Origin: Kiritimatiellia bacterium
Lineage (GTDB): Bacteria > Verrucomicrobiota > Kiritimatiellia > UBA8416 > JABMPJ01
Length of the DNA: 64,000 nucleotides
Direction: 5' to 3'
Assembly (NCBI GenBank): GCA_030745755.1
Contig: JASLOA010000041.1
Span: 70,515 to 134,514 of the forward strand
A model generated the notes under the pieces. That model did not search any database. It was given only the letters and a program-made list of their open reading frames with translations, and was not told where the DNA came from. Below, piece after piece: positions 35,644-44,564 of this stretch; position 1 is the first letter of the stretch, and each line of letters starts with the position of its first letter. A program made the translations under genes and the position numbers.

Positions 35644-36369
35644 ATGGCGACGAAGGACACATACCAATATAGCCGTGGCCCCATCGGAGTACCGACGGTC
35701 GTCCTGGCGGCGGCGTGGGTGGTGATCTGGGGGCTGTGGCCCTCCTTTGAGGTGAAGTCCGGTGCGCCGGGTCGCCGCCGTCCGAGCCGGACCGAGGTCT
35801 CCTATGGCGTTGCGCAGGAGAGTCTGTACATGAGCCCGGTGCTGTTCGCACGTGCCACACGGGTGGGCTTTCGGGCGCCCGAGGAGACTACGGAGGATAC
35901 CGAACTGCTGAAACATGAAGGCAAGTCACGTCGCCTTCGTTTTCTCCATGTTGCACCTACTGAACCTGATTTCGAAGGCATGCGGCAGGCGTCACTACTG
36001 GAGGAGGCTTCGAAACAGGTAGACGCCTATCATCCGTTGTGGAAGGATAGCGCGAGTTTCGCAGCAGCCGGGGAACGGGATCGCATTGTGGTTGATGTTC
36101 GCGGTCAGCTCAGGGCGCGCGCCTATCGTCCGGCGGAGAGTGAATGGCCCAAAGAGGTGCCGGCTCAGGATGTTGAGATTGACGCGTTTGTGGGGATCGA
36201 CGCCACCGGAGTGAGCGAGGGTGTGTTTCTGGAGAAAGGCTCCGGCAACGGAGTCCTGGATGCCGGCGTGGTTCGCGCGCTGGAACGTGGCCGCGGCGAT
36301 CCGGGAAGTGCACCGGTGTCCGGCCGTGTGAAAGTGACGATAAGGAGTATGGATGAAGGTCAGGATTGA
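35644..36369 (+). CDS. TonB-like energy transducer
   Basis: The 241-residue protein has a short basic N-terminus, one membrane helix (residues about 15-32), a long variable middle and a C-terminal domain resembling TonB_C: VEIDAFVGIDATGVSEGVFLEKGSG then LDAGVVRALERGR and GRVKVTI follow the TonB pattern of a strand, turn, the SG motif, an alpha helix and a last strand. With exbB and exbD upstream it would carry energy to an outer-membrane receptor. Similarity is weak, and the Pro-rich linker of classical TonB is missing. It overlaps hisD by 17 bases, which is unusual for genes of different pathways. Confidence 0.6.
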   Translation: MATKDTYQYSRGPIGVPTVVLAAAWVVIWGLWPSFEVKSGAPGRRRPSRTEVSYGVAQESLYMSPVLFARATRVGFRAPEETTEDTELLKHEGKSRRLRFLHVAPTEPDFEGMRQASLLEEASKQVDAYHPLWKDSASFAAAGERDRIVVDVRGQLRARAYRPAESEWPKEVPAQDVEIDAFVGIDATGVSEGVFLEKGSGNGVLDAGVVRALERGRGDPGSAPVSGRVKVTIRSMDEGQD

Positions 36370-37648
36370 GTCGTGGACGCGCAAGAAGGGCTCGCGCGTG
36401 GTCTCCCGTTTTCTGCAGCGACCCGCTTTCGATACGGCTGCCGAGAGCGCTGCACGAAAGGTGCTGAAGGCGATCAGGAGCAACGGAAACGCTGCTGTGG
36501 TCGCCTATGCCAGGGAGTTTGACGGGGCTGAACTGACCCCCGGAACGCTGCGTGTCAAGCGTGCCGAGATCGCCAGGGCGCGTGATAGGGTTGATGCCCG
36601 TATCAAGAGCGCCATTCGCGAGTCGCACAAGCGAGTGACTGCTTTTGCGCGCAAGGGAATGAAGAAGGACTGGCAGATGCCCAGTCCGCGCGGGGGCACG
36701 CTGGGCGAGCAGTTCAAGCCGTTGGAGCGTGTCGGCGTTTATGTTCCTGGTGGCGCGGCGCCACTGGCGTCGACGGCTCTCATGACGGCTACCCTGGCCA
36801 AGGTAGCCGGCGTGCCTGAGATTGTCGGCTGCACCCCGTGCGGCCCGGGCAAGAAAGTCGATCCGGTTCTACTCTATGCCATGGAAACGGCCGGTGTGAC
36901 GGAGATGTACAAGGTCGGCGGTATCCAGGCGATTGGGCTGATGGCCTACGGGACGCAGAGCATTGCGCCGGTTCAGAAAATTGTGGGCCCGGGCGGTACC
37001 TATGTCACTGCCGCGAAACGACAGGTCTATGGTGATGTGGCCCTCGACATGGTGGCGGGGCCGAGTGAGATTGCGATCCTGGCGGATGAAACCGCTGATC
37101 CGCGTTACGTGGCGGCTGACCTGCTGTCGCAGGCCGAGCACGGCACCGGACATGAGAAGGCGCTTCTCGTGACGTCGTCTGAGAGACTGGCCAAAGCCGT
37201 GCAGGGCGAGTTGGAAGCGCAAGCGGCGCTTCTGTCGCGACAGGACTGCGTGCGCGCAGTGATGAAGAAGGGGATGTTGCTGGTTGTGGCCCCCAACCTG
37301 GACGAGGGGATTGAGCTGATCAACGACTTTGCGGCAGAGCACCTGGAGCTGATGGTGCGCGAGCCGAAGAGTTGGCTCAAGCGAGTACGCGCTGCCGGGG
37401 CCGTCTTTGTTGGCGCGTGGTCGCCGGAATGCGTGGGCGATTTTGTGGCGGGTCCCAGTCATGTGTTGCCGACCGGCGGCACAGCGGCGCTCTTCTCGGG
37501 TCTGACGGTTGACGATTTCAGGCGCCGCAGCAGCTTTATCGCCTTCACGCGCGCCGACCTGCTCGATGTGGTGCCGGTCGTTGAAACGTTCGGTGAGGTC
37601 GAGGGCCTCGATGGACACGCACGCTCGGCCCGGATAAGATTCGAATAG
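36353..37648 (+). CDS. hisD: Histidinol dehydrogenase
   Basis: HisD oxidises L-histidinol to histidine in the last two steps of the pathway. The 431-residue protein has the signature GPGGTYVTAAKRQVYG, the zinc-site segment QAEHGTGHEKA, VAGPSEI and the C-terminal FVAGPSHVLPTGG. AAGGAG lies five bases before the ATG at 36353, inside the end of the TonB-like gene. It heads the group hisDCBA; hisG, hisI, hisH and hisF are not in the window. Confidence 0.96.
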   Translation: MKVRIESWTRKKGSRVVSRFLQRPAFDTAAESAARKVLKAIRSNGNAAVVAYAREFDGAELTPGTLRVKRAEIARARDRVDARIKSAIRESHKRVTAFARKGMKKDWQMPSPRGGTLGEQFKPLERVGVYVPGGAAPLASTALMTATLAKVAGVPEIVGCTPCGPGKKVDPVLLYAMETAGVTEMYKVGGIQAIGLMAYGTQSIAPVQKIVGPGGTYVTAAKRQVYGDVALDMVAGPSEIAILADETADPRYVAADLLSQAEHGTGHEKALLVTSSERLAKAVQGELEAQAALLSRQDCVRAVMKKGMLLVVAPNLDEGIELINDFAAEHLELMVREPKSWLKRVRAAGAVFVGAWSPECVGDFVAGPSHVLPTGGTAALFSGLTVDDFRRRSSFIAFTRADLLDVVPVVETFGEVEGLDGHARSARIRFE

Positions 37649-37659
37649 CCGGAGATCGC

Positions 37660-38751
37660 ATGTCTGAGACAGGAAGCCAGCCAGGTTTGATTCGCAGTTC
37701 CGTGCGGGCGATGCAGGGGTATGTTCCGGGCGAGCAGCCGGATGATCCCTCTATCGTTAAGCTCAACACGAACGAGAATCCGTATCCGCCGTCACCCAAG
37801 ATCGCCGAGAGGCTTGCGGCAATCGATGCGGACACTCTCACCCGCTATCCGGACCCTGTCTGTCGGGAGTTGCGTGAACGACTCGCGGAACTACATGGCT
37901 GTACGGTTGACAATGTGTTTGTCGGCAACGGGTCTGACGAAGTGTTGGCGCTGTGTACGCGCGCTTTTGTGGAGAATCACGAGAAGGTGGGATTCTTCGA
38001 TCCGACCTACTCGCTCTACACCGTTCTGGCCGAGATACGCGATGTGGGCGAACATGTGGTGCCGCTTAAGGCGGACTTCAGTTGGCCCATCGACGCCGCC
38101 TGCGAGGCCTTGCGGGCGGACGAGGCCTGCACGCTGTTCTTCTTCACAAACCCCAATGCCCCGACGGGAAGGCTGTGTCCCCGCGACGAGGTGCGACGCT
38201 TCTGTGAAGGGTTCAGTGGCGTGGTGGTTGTGGACGAAGCCTACGTCGATTTTGCCGACGAGTGCTGCGACCAGCTTGCGCTCGAATGTGAAAACATCAT
38301 CGTAGCGCGCACGTTTTCGAAATCGTACTCATTGGCCGGGCTGCGCGTTGGGTATGCCATCGCCGGTGCGCCGTTGGTTGAAGCGCTCTACAAAATCAAG
38401 GATAGTTACAACGTCGACGGCATTGCGCAGCAGCTCGCCTTGGCGGCTATTGAGGACGTTGAGACGATGGACCGGAATGCGGCACGCGTGGTGGCGACAC
38501 GCAAACGGCTGGCCGCCAGGCTGGGGAAGCTCGGTTTCTCTGTCTGTCCATCGCAGGCGAACTTTCTCTTCGTGGAACCGCCGCCGCATACGACGGCGCA
38601 GGAAATGTTTGAAGCGCTGCGGACGCACCGTATACTGGTGCGGTACTTTCCGGGAGAACGAACGAAACGCTTTCTGAGAATCACGATAGGTACGGATGCG
38701 GACATCGACCGCCTGTTGGAGGTGGTGACTGCGCTCTGTGAAGAAGGCTAG
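37660..38751 (+). CDS. hisC: Histidinol-phosphate aminotransferase
   Basis: This PLP enzyme converts imidazole acetol phosphate to histidinol phosphate. The N-terminal LNTNENPYPPSP, the cofactor segment VFVGNGSDEVLALC, DEAYVDF and the PLP lysine in TFSKSYSLAGLRVGY are all present in the 363-residue protein, which has normal length. It begins 11 bases after hisD. Related fold-type I aminotransferases exist, but position in a his operon settles the role. Confidence 0.94.
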   Translation: MSETGSQPGLIRSSVRAMQGYVPGEQPDDPSIVKLNTNENPYPPSPKIAERLAAIDADTLTRYPDPVCRELRERLAELHGCTVDNVFVGNGSDEVLALCTRAFVENHEKVGFFDPTYSLYTVLAEIRDVGEHVVPLKADFSWPIDAACEALRADEACTLFFFTNPNAPTGRLCPRDEVRRFCEGFSGVVVVDEAYVDFADECCDQLALECENIIVARTFSKSYSLAGLRVGYAIAGAPLVEALYKIKDSYNVDGIAQQLALAAIEDVETMDRNAARVVATRKRLAARLGKLGFSVCPSQANFLFVEPPPHTTAQEMFEALRTHRILVRYFPGERTKRFLRITIGTDADIDRLLEVVTALCEEG

Positions 38752-38763
38752 CGGAGATAGACT

Positions 38764-39354
38764 ATGACGAAGCGAACAGCCAAGGTGGCGCGTAAGACCA
38801 AGGAGACCGATATCACGGTCGAGCTATGCATTGACGGCACCGGCAAAGGTGAGATTGATACCGGGCTGCCTTTCCTCGACCACATGCTCGATGCTATGAC
38901 CCGGCACGCCTTGTTCGATCTCACCCTCAAGGCACGCGGCGATCTGGAGGTCGATTTTCACCACACGGTTGAAGATATCGGCCTGGTTCTGGGAGAAGCG
39001 CTGGACAAGGCGCTCGGGGACCGCAAAGGAATCTCGCGCTATGGTTCAGCCCTGTTGCCCATGGATGACAGCCTGAGTTCCGTGGCGGTTGACCTGGGCG
39101 GCCGTCCGTACCTTGTCTACAAGATCGCAAACCGCAAGCGACGGACCGGTCAGTTTGATCTCAGCCTGATTGAGGAGTTCTTTCGCGCCTTCGTGGTGCA
39201 ATCACGCATGAATCTGCACATCGAACACCGTTACGGGGCCGAAGCGCATCACGCATATGAGTCCATCTTCAAGGGCCTGGCACGCGCCCTGCGCACAGCC
39301 TGTGCGCTGGATCCGCGTGAAACAGGTCTGCCGTCCTCGAAGGGAGCCATCTAG
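38764..39354 (+). CDS. hisB: Imidazoleglycerol-phosphate dehydratase
   Basis: HisB dehydrates imidazole glycerol phosphate. The 196-residue protein is the monofunctional form without the histidinol-phosphatase domain of E. coli HisB. The manganese-binding repeats are visible: FLDHMLDAMTRH, DFHHTVEDIGLVLGEAL, EHRYGAEAHHAYESIFKG. It lies 12 bases after hisC and 2 bases before hisA. Confidence 0.95.
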   Translation: MTKRTAKVARKTKETDITVELCIDGTGKGEIDTGLPFLDHMLDAMTRHALFDLTLKARGDLEVDFHHTVEDIGLVLGEALDKALGDRKGISRYGSALLPMDDSLSSVAVDLGGRPYLVYKIANRKRRTGQFDLSLIEEFFRAFVVQSRMNLHIEHRYGAEAHHAYESIFKGLARALRTACALDPRETGLPSSKGAI

Positions 39355-39356
39355 TC

Positions 39357-40103
39357 ATGATTGTTATTCCTGCGATTGATCTTAAGGGAGGACGCTGCGT
39401 GCGCCTGATGCAGGGGCGTGCCGATGCAGAAACGGTCTATGCCGATGACCCGGTAGCCATGGCAAAGCAATGGGAGGCCGAAGGCGCCGCCTATCTGCAC
39501 CTGGTTGATCTGGATGGCGCTTTCGAGGGTCGCCCGATGCATGCCGAAGTGGTGTCTCAGATCGCCGCTGCGCTGAACATTCCGGTTGAGCTGGGTGGCG
39601 GTCTACGCAAGGACGTGCATGTGCGCGCCATGTTGGATTGTGGTGTTGATCGTGTCATCCTGGGTACACGTGCGCTGGAAGAGCCCGGTGCCCTGCAGGC
39701 CCTGGTCGATACATATGGCCGCCGGATCGTGGTGGGCATTGATGCACGTGACGGTTTTGTCCAGGTCAAGGGCTGGGTCGAGACCAGCACCGTCGGAGCG
39801 CTTGAGCTGGCCCGCCAGATGGATGCCATCGGCGTGGACACCATTATCTACACCGATACGTCGACGGATGGCATGATGCGCGGTCATAACGTGGCTGCCA
39901 CGAAGGCCATGTGCGATGCCGTGCGCTGCAACGTTGTGGCCTCGGGCGGCGTGACCTCTGTGGCCGACATCGAGGCATTGGCGGGCCTGGAGCACCCGCG
40001 CTTGAGCGGGGCCATCGTGGGCAAAGCCCTATACGAGGGCGCCGTCACGCTTGCCGACCTGCTTCTCGCATCCGGTGAGCGCACGGATGTGGACGCCCCG
40101 TAA
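39357..40103 (+). CDS. hisA: ProFAR isomerase (HisA)
   Basis: HisA is the (beta/alpha)8-barrel isomerase acting on ProFAR in histidine synthesis. The sequence starts IVIPAIDLKGGRCVRL with the catalytic Asp, has ELGGGLRKD, RVILGTRALE, and the phosphate-binding ASGGVTSVADIEAL near the C-terminus. The 248-residue length is normal. Its stop codon TAA shares one base with the ATG of the ComEC-like gene (TAATG), so translation is probably coupled. Confidence 0.95.
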   Translation: MIVIPAIDLKGGRCVRLMQGRADAETVYADDPVAMAKQWEAEGAAYLHLVDLDGAFEGRPMHAEVVSQIAAALNIPVELGGGLRKDVHVRAMLDCGVDRVILGTRALEEPGALQALVDTYGRRIVVGIDARDGFVQVKGWVETSTVGALELARQMDAIGVDTIIYTDTSTDGMMRGHNVAATKAMCDAVRCNVVASGGVTSVADIEALAGLEHPRLSGAIVGKALYEGAVTLADLLLASGERTDVDAP

Positions 40104-41686
40104 TGCCGCTACGCCGTCCGCTGGTTGGTATCACGCTCTGCTTCATGACTGGTTTGGTGCTGGGGGGCTGGCTGCCGGCTTCACGTGCTCTGCTTGTTGC
40201 TGCCTGCTGGGGTGTACTCTGTCTTTACCTCGCGCTGTATCTACTGAAAACGCCATCCTCTCTGACCTTGCGCAGCGGGGCGCTGTTTCTGCTCGTATTG
40301 CTCTTCGGATGGGCGCGTGTGGAGTCGAATCCGCTGCCAGGCGTTGAGTCGGTTGTTACTGAGGAAATGGCCGGAGCGGTTGAGCTGACCGGTACTGTCG
40401 CCGAGGACCCTCTGCCTGGGCGTAGCCATAAGGGCGCGGCCTACCGGTTTCCGCTGCGTGTCGAGAGCGTACGTGTCGACGGCACAGAGCCAGTGCCGGC
40501 CCATGGCCAGATCGAGGTATTGTGGTTTGGCAGCCTGGCATACGGGACCAGTCCGGCCTACGGTGAGCGATGGAGCCTTGAGGGCCCGCTGAGAGCGCCG
40601 CGACGCTACGGACGTGGCGGGCGTTATCTCCTGGTTTCGAGCAACCGCAAATCGCGACGGCTATCGCGCGGTGTCATGGCGGCAGTGGTACAGTTCTGCC
40701 TCGGGTTGCGGCACGGAGCAGCCGAGGCACTGCGGGTGGGAGTAGAAGACTACCCCGAGTCTGTTGGCATGGTGCAGGCCCTGTTGCTGGGCTATCGTTC
40801 CGAGTTATCTGCAGAGGCCCATCGTCTTTTTGTACGGACCGGGACGCTGCACATCTTTGCCATTAGTGGTCTCCATGTGGGCATCGTCGTGGGGCTGATC
40901 ATCTTCGCATTGGCCGCTATGAGCGTGCCGCGCCGGTGGTGGGTGTTTGTGGTGGCGCCTTTACTGATAGCGTACACGTTGATGACCGGCATGAAACCGA
41001 GTGCCATCCGGGCCTGTATTATGGCGATTGTGTTTCTCTCTGCCGCGGCACTTCATCGCCGGGCCGACAGCCTATCCGCCCTGGCTTTTGCTGCACTGCT
41101 GCTTCTCTCTGCTTCGCCTGCCATGCTCACGTCGCCCAGCTTCGTTCTGTCGTTCTCCGTCGTGGCGGGCATCATTCTGCTCTTTCCGCATATCGATCGT
41201 CTCGTGCGTCCCTTGTGGGCACCGCACCCGTTGATTGTAGAGCGAGAGAAGAAGTCGATTCTGATGCTGCGCGGGATAGGAAAGCGCGTCGCCGCCCTGG
41301 CGGCGGTATCGGTGTCGGCCTGGTTGATCTCCGCACCGTTGATTGCCTGCTATTTCGGGCGTGTGGCACCGGTTGCGCTGATCGCCAACATCTTTGTTGT
41401 GCCGATGGCATTCCTGGTCGTACTGTCCGGATCGTTAGCCATTGTCCTGGGTCTCTTCCTTTCGATAGGGCCTGATCTGTTCAATCATGCCACGCTTGCG
41501 CTGACACATGCTCTTATGGCGGGATTGAGGGCGTTGGCATGGATCCCCGGTGGCTGCTTTAAGGTTGGAGCTGTGCCCCTTTGGTTTCCGGCCATCTGGT
41601 ACGGAGCGATCGTGTTCTGCCTTCTCTACATGCATGCCCGTCTTCCCGACCGTGACCAGCCGGGCATCGATGTCTCTGAGCAGTAG
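40103..41686 (+). CDS. ComEC/Rec2-type membrane protein without metallo-beta-lactamase domain
   Basis: The 527-residue protein has N-terminal membrane helices, an OB-like extracellular segment (VELTGTVAEDP to about residue 165), and the Competence core with HIFAISGLHVGIVVGL and TGMKPSAIRACIMAIVFL, typical of ComEC DNA-uptake channels. It ends after the last helices and lacks the C-terminal nuclease-like metallo-beta-lactamase domain of full ComEC (about 750-800 residues). In that respect it resembles short ComEC forms known in Bacteroidota and other groups. DNA transport into the cytoplasm is the presumed role. It overlaps hisA by one base. Confidence 0.85.
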   Translation: MPLRRPLVGITLCFMTGLVLGGWLPASRALLVAACWGVLCLYLALYLLKTPSSLTLRSGALFLLVLLFGWARVESNPLPGVESVVTEEMAGAVELTGTVAEDPLPGRSHKGAAYRFPLRVESVRVDGTEPVPAHGQIEVLWFGSLAYGTSPAYGERWSLEGPLRAPRRYGRGGRYLLVSSNRKSRRLSRGVMAAVVQFCLGLRHGAAEALRVGVEDYPESVGMVQALLLGYRSELSAEAHRLFVRTGTLHIFAISGLHVGIVVGLIIFALAAMSVPRRWWVFVVAPLLIAYTLMTGMKPSAIRACIMAIVFLSAAALHRRADSLSALAFAALLLLSASPAMLTSPSFVLSFSVVAGIILLFPHIDRLVRPLWAPHPLIVEREKKSILMLRGIGKRVAALAAVSVSAWLISAPLIACYFGRVAPVALIANIFVVPMAFLVVLSGSLAIVLGLFLSIGPDLFNHATLALTHALMAGLRALAWIPGGCFKVGAVPLWFPAIWYGAIVFCLLYMHARLPDRDQPGIDVSEQ

Positions 41687-41754
41687 ATCTCTCCCGCGTT
41701 AGCAGGTTGCATTGAGACGCCGGAGTTGAGAGAATCCCCAACAGTGATGTACCT

Positions 41755-43284
41755 ATGGAGAAGAGCGACAATATGACTGAGATGTGTAGCCGGTTTCGCT
41801 ATGGGTTGGGTGTGATTTGCCTGTTGGCGTGTCTTGTTCCCCTCGTGTGCTGGAGTGAGGACGGGGGGGCAGTCAGCGCTGCAGCAGGGGAGGGCACCGC
41901 CGGGGCCCCGGCACCGTCGGCCCAGGCTGATGATTCCGCAAGCGGGAAAGGGGAGGCTGCGGAGGTCATGCCGTCCGAGCCGGATGATGAGCTTCCTGAA
42001 GCTCCCGTGGTTGAAGAAGCGCCGGATCCGGTTATCCCGTCAACAAATGCGGTCCCGGGAGAAGCGGCGCCTGCTGAAGCGGCAGAGGGCGCTGCGGATG
42101 AGCCGGTCGACGAGCGCGAGGTCGCTTATGACAACATGGAGCTGATGGCCGAAACCATCATGCATATCCGTAAGCACTACGTTGAAGAGAAGACATTTGA
42201 GGATATTGCCTACGGTGCGCTGCACGGCATGTTGCGCGGAATGGACCCCCATAGCGACTTCCTGGAGCCTACCGCCTACGAGGGACTGAAGGAGGACACG
42301 CGCGGGACCTTCAGTGGGATAGGCATCCATATCGGAATCAGGCACGGTATTCTGACCGTGATAGCCCCCATCGAGGGTACGCCCGCATACAGGGCGGGCC
42401 TACTTTCCGGGGACAGGATTGTGGAGATTGAAGGGGAGTCTACCGTCGGTGAGTCGCTCCGGGAGGCGGTGGGCAAGCTGCGCGGCGAGAGGGGCTCCGG
42501 CGTCACGATCAAGATTCTGCGCGAGGGTGAAGATGAGGCTCTGAAGATCACGATCGTTCGTGACGACATAGAGGTGTCCAGTGTCAAGGGATCCAGAATG
42601 CTGACCAGGCGGACGGGCTACATCCGTATCACACAGTTCGCAGAACCAACAGCAGGGCTTCTGCAGGAGGCATTGGAGCAGTTGCTGGATGATGGTATGG
42701 AGGCATTGGTCCTCGATCTGCGAAGCAATCCGGGCGGCCTGCTTCGGTCGGCTGTCGCTGTTGCCGAGAAGTTCATTGAGGAGGGCGATGTGGTCGTCTC
42801 CACACGCGGCCGGGCCAACCACGGTGAGCAAATTGTCACACGGGCCAAAGGTGCGCTTCACTACACGGATCTTGATGTTGCCGTACTCGTCAATGGTGGC
42901 TCGGCCAGTGCATCCGAGATTGTGGCCGGCTGCCTGCAGGACCATGGCCGGGCGGTGCTGGTCGGTCAGCGTACGTTTGGAAAAGGCTCTGTTCAGAGTG
43001 TTATCCGCCTCCGCAGCAATGCGGAAGCGGCCATTCGCCTGACAACGGCGCACTACTACACCCCGTCCGATCGACTGATCCACAACAAGGGCATAGAACC
43101 TGATATCTCGATTCCTGTTCCGCCGAAAGAATGGCGCCGAGTGCTGGTGCGGCGCGCACACGTCGAAACACCGGATCTCTTCAAGCCGGAAGAGATTGCA
43201 GAGTATGAGGACGCTGACGATCGGCCGATGCAGCGCGCTATCGACATGTTGGAGGCCGTCCTGATCTTCGAAGACAGGCAGTAG
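41755..43284 (+). CDS. ctpA: C-terminal processing protease (S41 family, PDZ domain)
   Basis: S41 proteases degrade or trim envelope proteins from their C-terminus. The 509-residue protein has a signal/anchor sequence near residues 13-32, then a ~90-residue linker rich in Ala, Glu and Pro, a PDZ domain (GTFSGIGIHIGIRHGILTVI), and the protease domain with the catalytic Ser in VNGGSASASEIVAG and Lys in RTFGKGSVQS. An internal ATG at 41773 is an alternative start. The linker composition recalls the acidic tails of S1 and atpB here. Confidence 0.93.
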   Translation: MEKSDNMTEMCSRFRYGLGVICLLACLVPLVCWSEDGGAVSAAAGEGTAGAPAPSAQADDSASGKGEAAEVMPSEPDDELPEAPVVEEAPDPVIPSTNAVPGEAAPAEAAEGAADEPVDEREVAYDNMELMAETIMHIRKHYVEEKTFEDIAYGALHGMLRGMDPHSDFLEPTAYEGLKEDTRGTFSGIGIHIGIRHGILTVIAPIEGTPAYRAGLLSGDRIVEIEGESTVGESLREAVGKLRGERGSGVTIKILREGEDEALKITIVRDDIEVSSVKGSRMLTRRTGYIRITQFAEPTAGLLQEALEQLLDDGMEALVLDLRSNPGGLLRSAVAVAEKFIEEGDVVVSTRGRANHGEQIVTRAKGALHYTDLDVAVLVNGGSASASEIVAGCLQDHGRAVLVGQRTFGKGSVQSVIRLRSNAEAAIRLTTAHYYTPSDRLIHNKGIEPDISIPVPPKEWRRVLVRRAHVETPDLFKPEEIAEYEDADDRPMQRAIDMLEAVLIFEDRQ

Positions 43285-43291
43285 GTGGGCC

Positions 43292-44332
43292 ATGCGAGTA
43301 CTTGGGATCGAAACATCGTGTGATGAAACGGCTGCCGCTGTAGTGGTCGACGGGCGTGATGTACTCGCGAACTGCATCTTCAGCCAGGTGGCGCTGCATG
43401 GTCCCTACGGGGGCGTGGTACCCGAGATTGCGTCGCGCAGTCATGTCCAGACCCTGCCACGCATGATTGACCAGGCGGTTAGCAGGGCGGAGCTCGATTG
43501 GAGCGATATTGATGCCATCGGGGCAACCTTTGGTCCCGGCCTGGCCAGTTCGCTCCTTGTGGGGGTGGGTGCTGCACGGGGGTTGGCCCAGCGACTGGAT
43601 CGACCCTTGATAGCGATCAACCATATTGAGGCCCACATCTACTCCGTGTTTCTCGATGATGACGCTCCGATACCGGAAGAAGTCATGCCCTTTATTGCGC
43701 TGGTGGTGTCAGGGGGTCACACCATGCTCGTGCTGGTGACAGGACTCGGGCAGTACGAAGTGCTGGGCCGAACGGTTGACGATGCTGCCGGCGAGGCCTT
43801 TGACAAGGGAGCCAACCTGATGGACCTGGGGTATCCCGGCGGACCTGCGATTGATCGGACTGCGAAGGAAGGTAATCCGGAGGCGGTGCGGTTTCCGAGG
43901 GGAGGGCGTCTCAAGGCCAGTCCGATGCTCGGCGGAATGGATCCTGCGTTGTGTTTCAGCTTCAGTGGGCTGAAAACGGCACTGCTCTATTATCTACGGG
44001 ACCACCCGCTGGATGGCTCTGAGGAGGTGGTGGCGGACCTGACGGCCTCCTACCAGGAGGCGATTGTCGAGGCGTTGGCGGGGCGCTGCCGCGCCGCCCT
44101 CGAGCGGCGGGAGGTGCAGGCCCTTGCCGTGGTCGGTGGTGTATCACTGAACAGCCGGCTGCGCGCCAGACTGGCTGACGTAGCGGCCGATGCAGGGGTG
44201 CGACTGCTGCTGTCGAAGCCGAGTTATTGCGCCGACAACGCGGCCATGATTGCCGGTCTGGCCGGGGCGGGCAGGGGGAAGTCGGGCGGGTCTGACCTGG
44301 CCATTGATATTGATCCGAACATGCGGCTTTAG
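43292..44332 (+). CDS. tsaD: tRNA N6-threonylcarbamoyladenosine synthase, TsaD
   Basis: TsaD transfers the threonylcarbamoyl group to A37 of ANN-decoding tRNAs. The 346-residue ASKHA-type protein has LGIETSCDETAAAVV, the metal-binding HIEAH (INHIEAHIYS), VSGGHTMLV, DDAAGEAFDKGA and AVVGGVSLNSRLR, all diagnostic. It starts 8 bases after ctpA. TsaB and TsaE are not in the window. Confidence 0.96.
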   Translation: MRVLGIETSCDETAAAVVVDGRDVLANCIFSQVALHGPYGGVVPEIASRSHVQTLPRMIDQAVSRAELDWSDIDAIGATFGPGLASSLLVGVGAARGLAQRLDRPLIAINHIEAHIYSVFLDDDAPIPEEVMPFIALVVSGGHTMLVLVTGLGQYEVLGRTVDDAAGEAFDKGANLMDLGYPGGPAIDRTAKEGNPEAVRFPRGGRLKASPMLGGMDPALCFSFSGLKTALLYYLRDHPLDGSEEVVADLTASYQEAIVEALAGRCRAALERREVQALAVVGGVSLNSRLRARLADVAADAGVRLLLSKPSYCADNAAMIAGLAGAGRGKSGGSDLAIDIDPNMRL

Positions 44333-44405
44333 CTCATAACTCGCGGGTTCTTTGAGTAAATGAGCCCAACCATTTCGTCTGGATATTGTGCGATAGCCAG
44401 AGTTG

Positions 44406-44480
44406 AGGTTCAAAGGTTCAGAGGTTTGGAAGCGTTCAGATCCAGGGACCTTGAACCTCTGAACCGTGAACCTTGAACCC
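44406..44480. repeat. GGTTCAGAGG palindromic repeat
   Basis: GGTTCAGAGGTT (44415-44426) and AACCTCTGAACC (44454-44465) form a perfect 12-bp stem, with looser flanking copies of GGTTCAA and TTGAACC. A shorter run of TTCAAGGTTCA repeats lies before atpK at 8285-8312. It occupies part of the 232-base gap after tsaD; the rest holds the leader of the next gene with GGAGGT about nine bases before its ATG. Confidence 0.65.
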
Positions 44481-44564
44481 TTTCAACGGAGCTGACTAGG
44501 CTTCGTTTTTGTTCTTTGTGAGTGGCGGGTGATCTCTATATAGTCCAGTTGGAGGTAGAATCTG

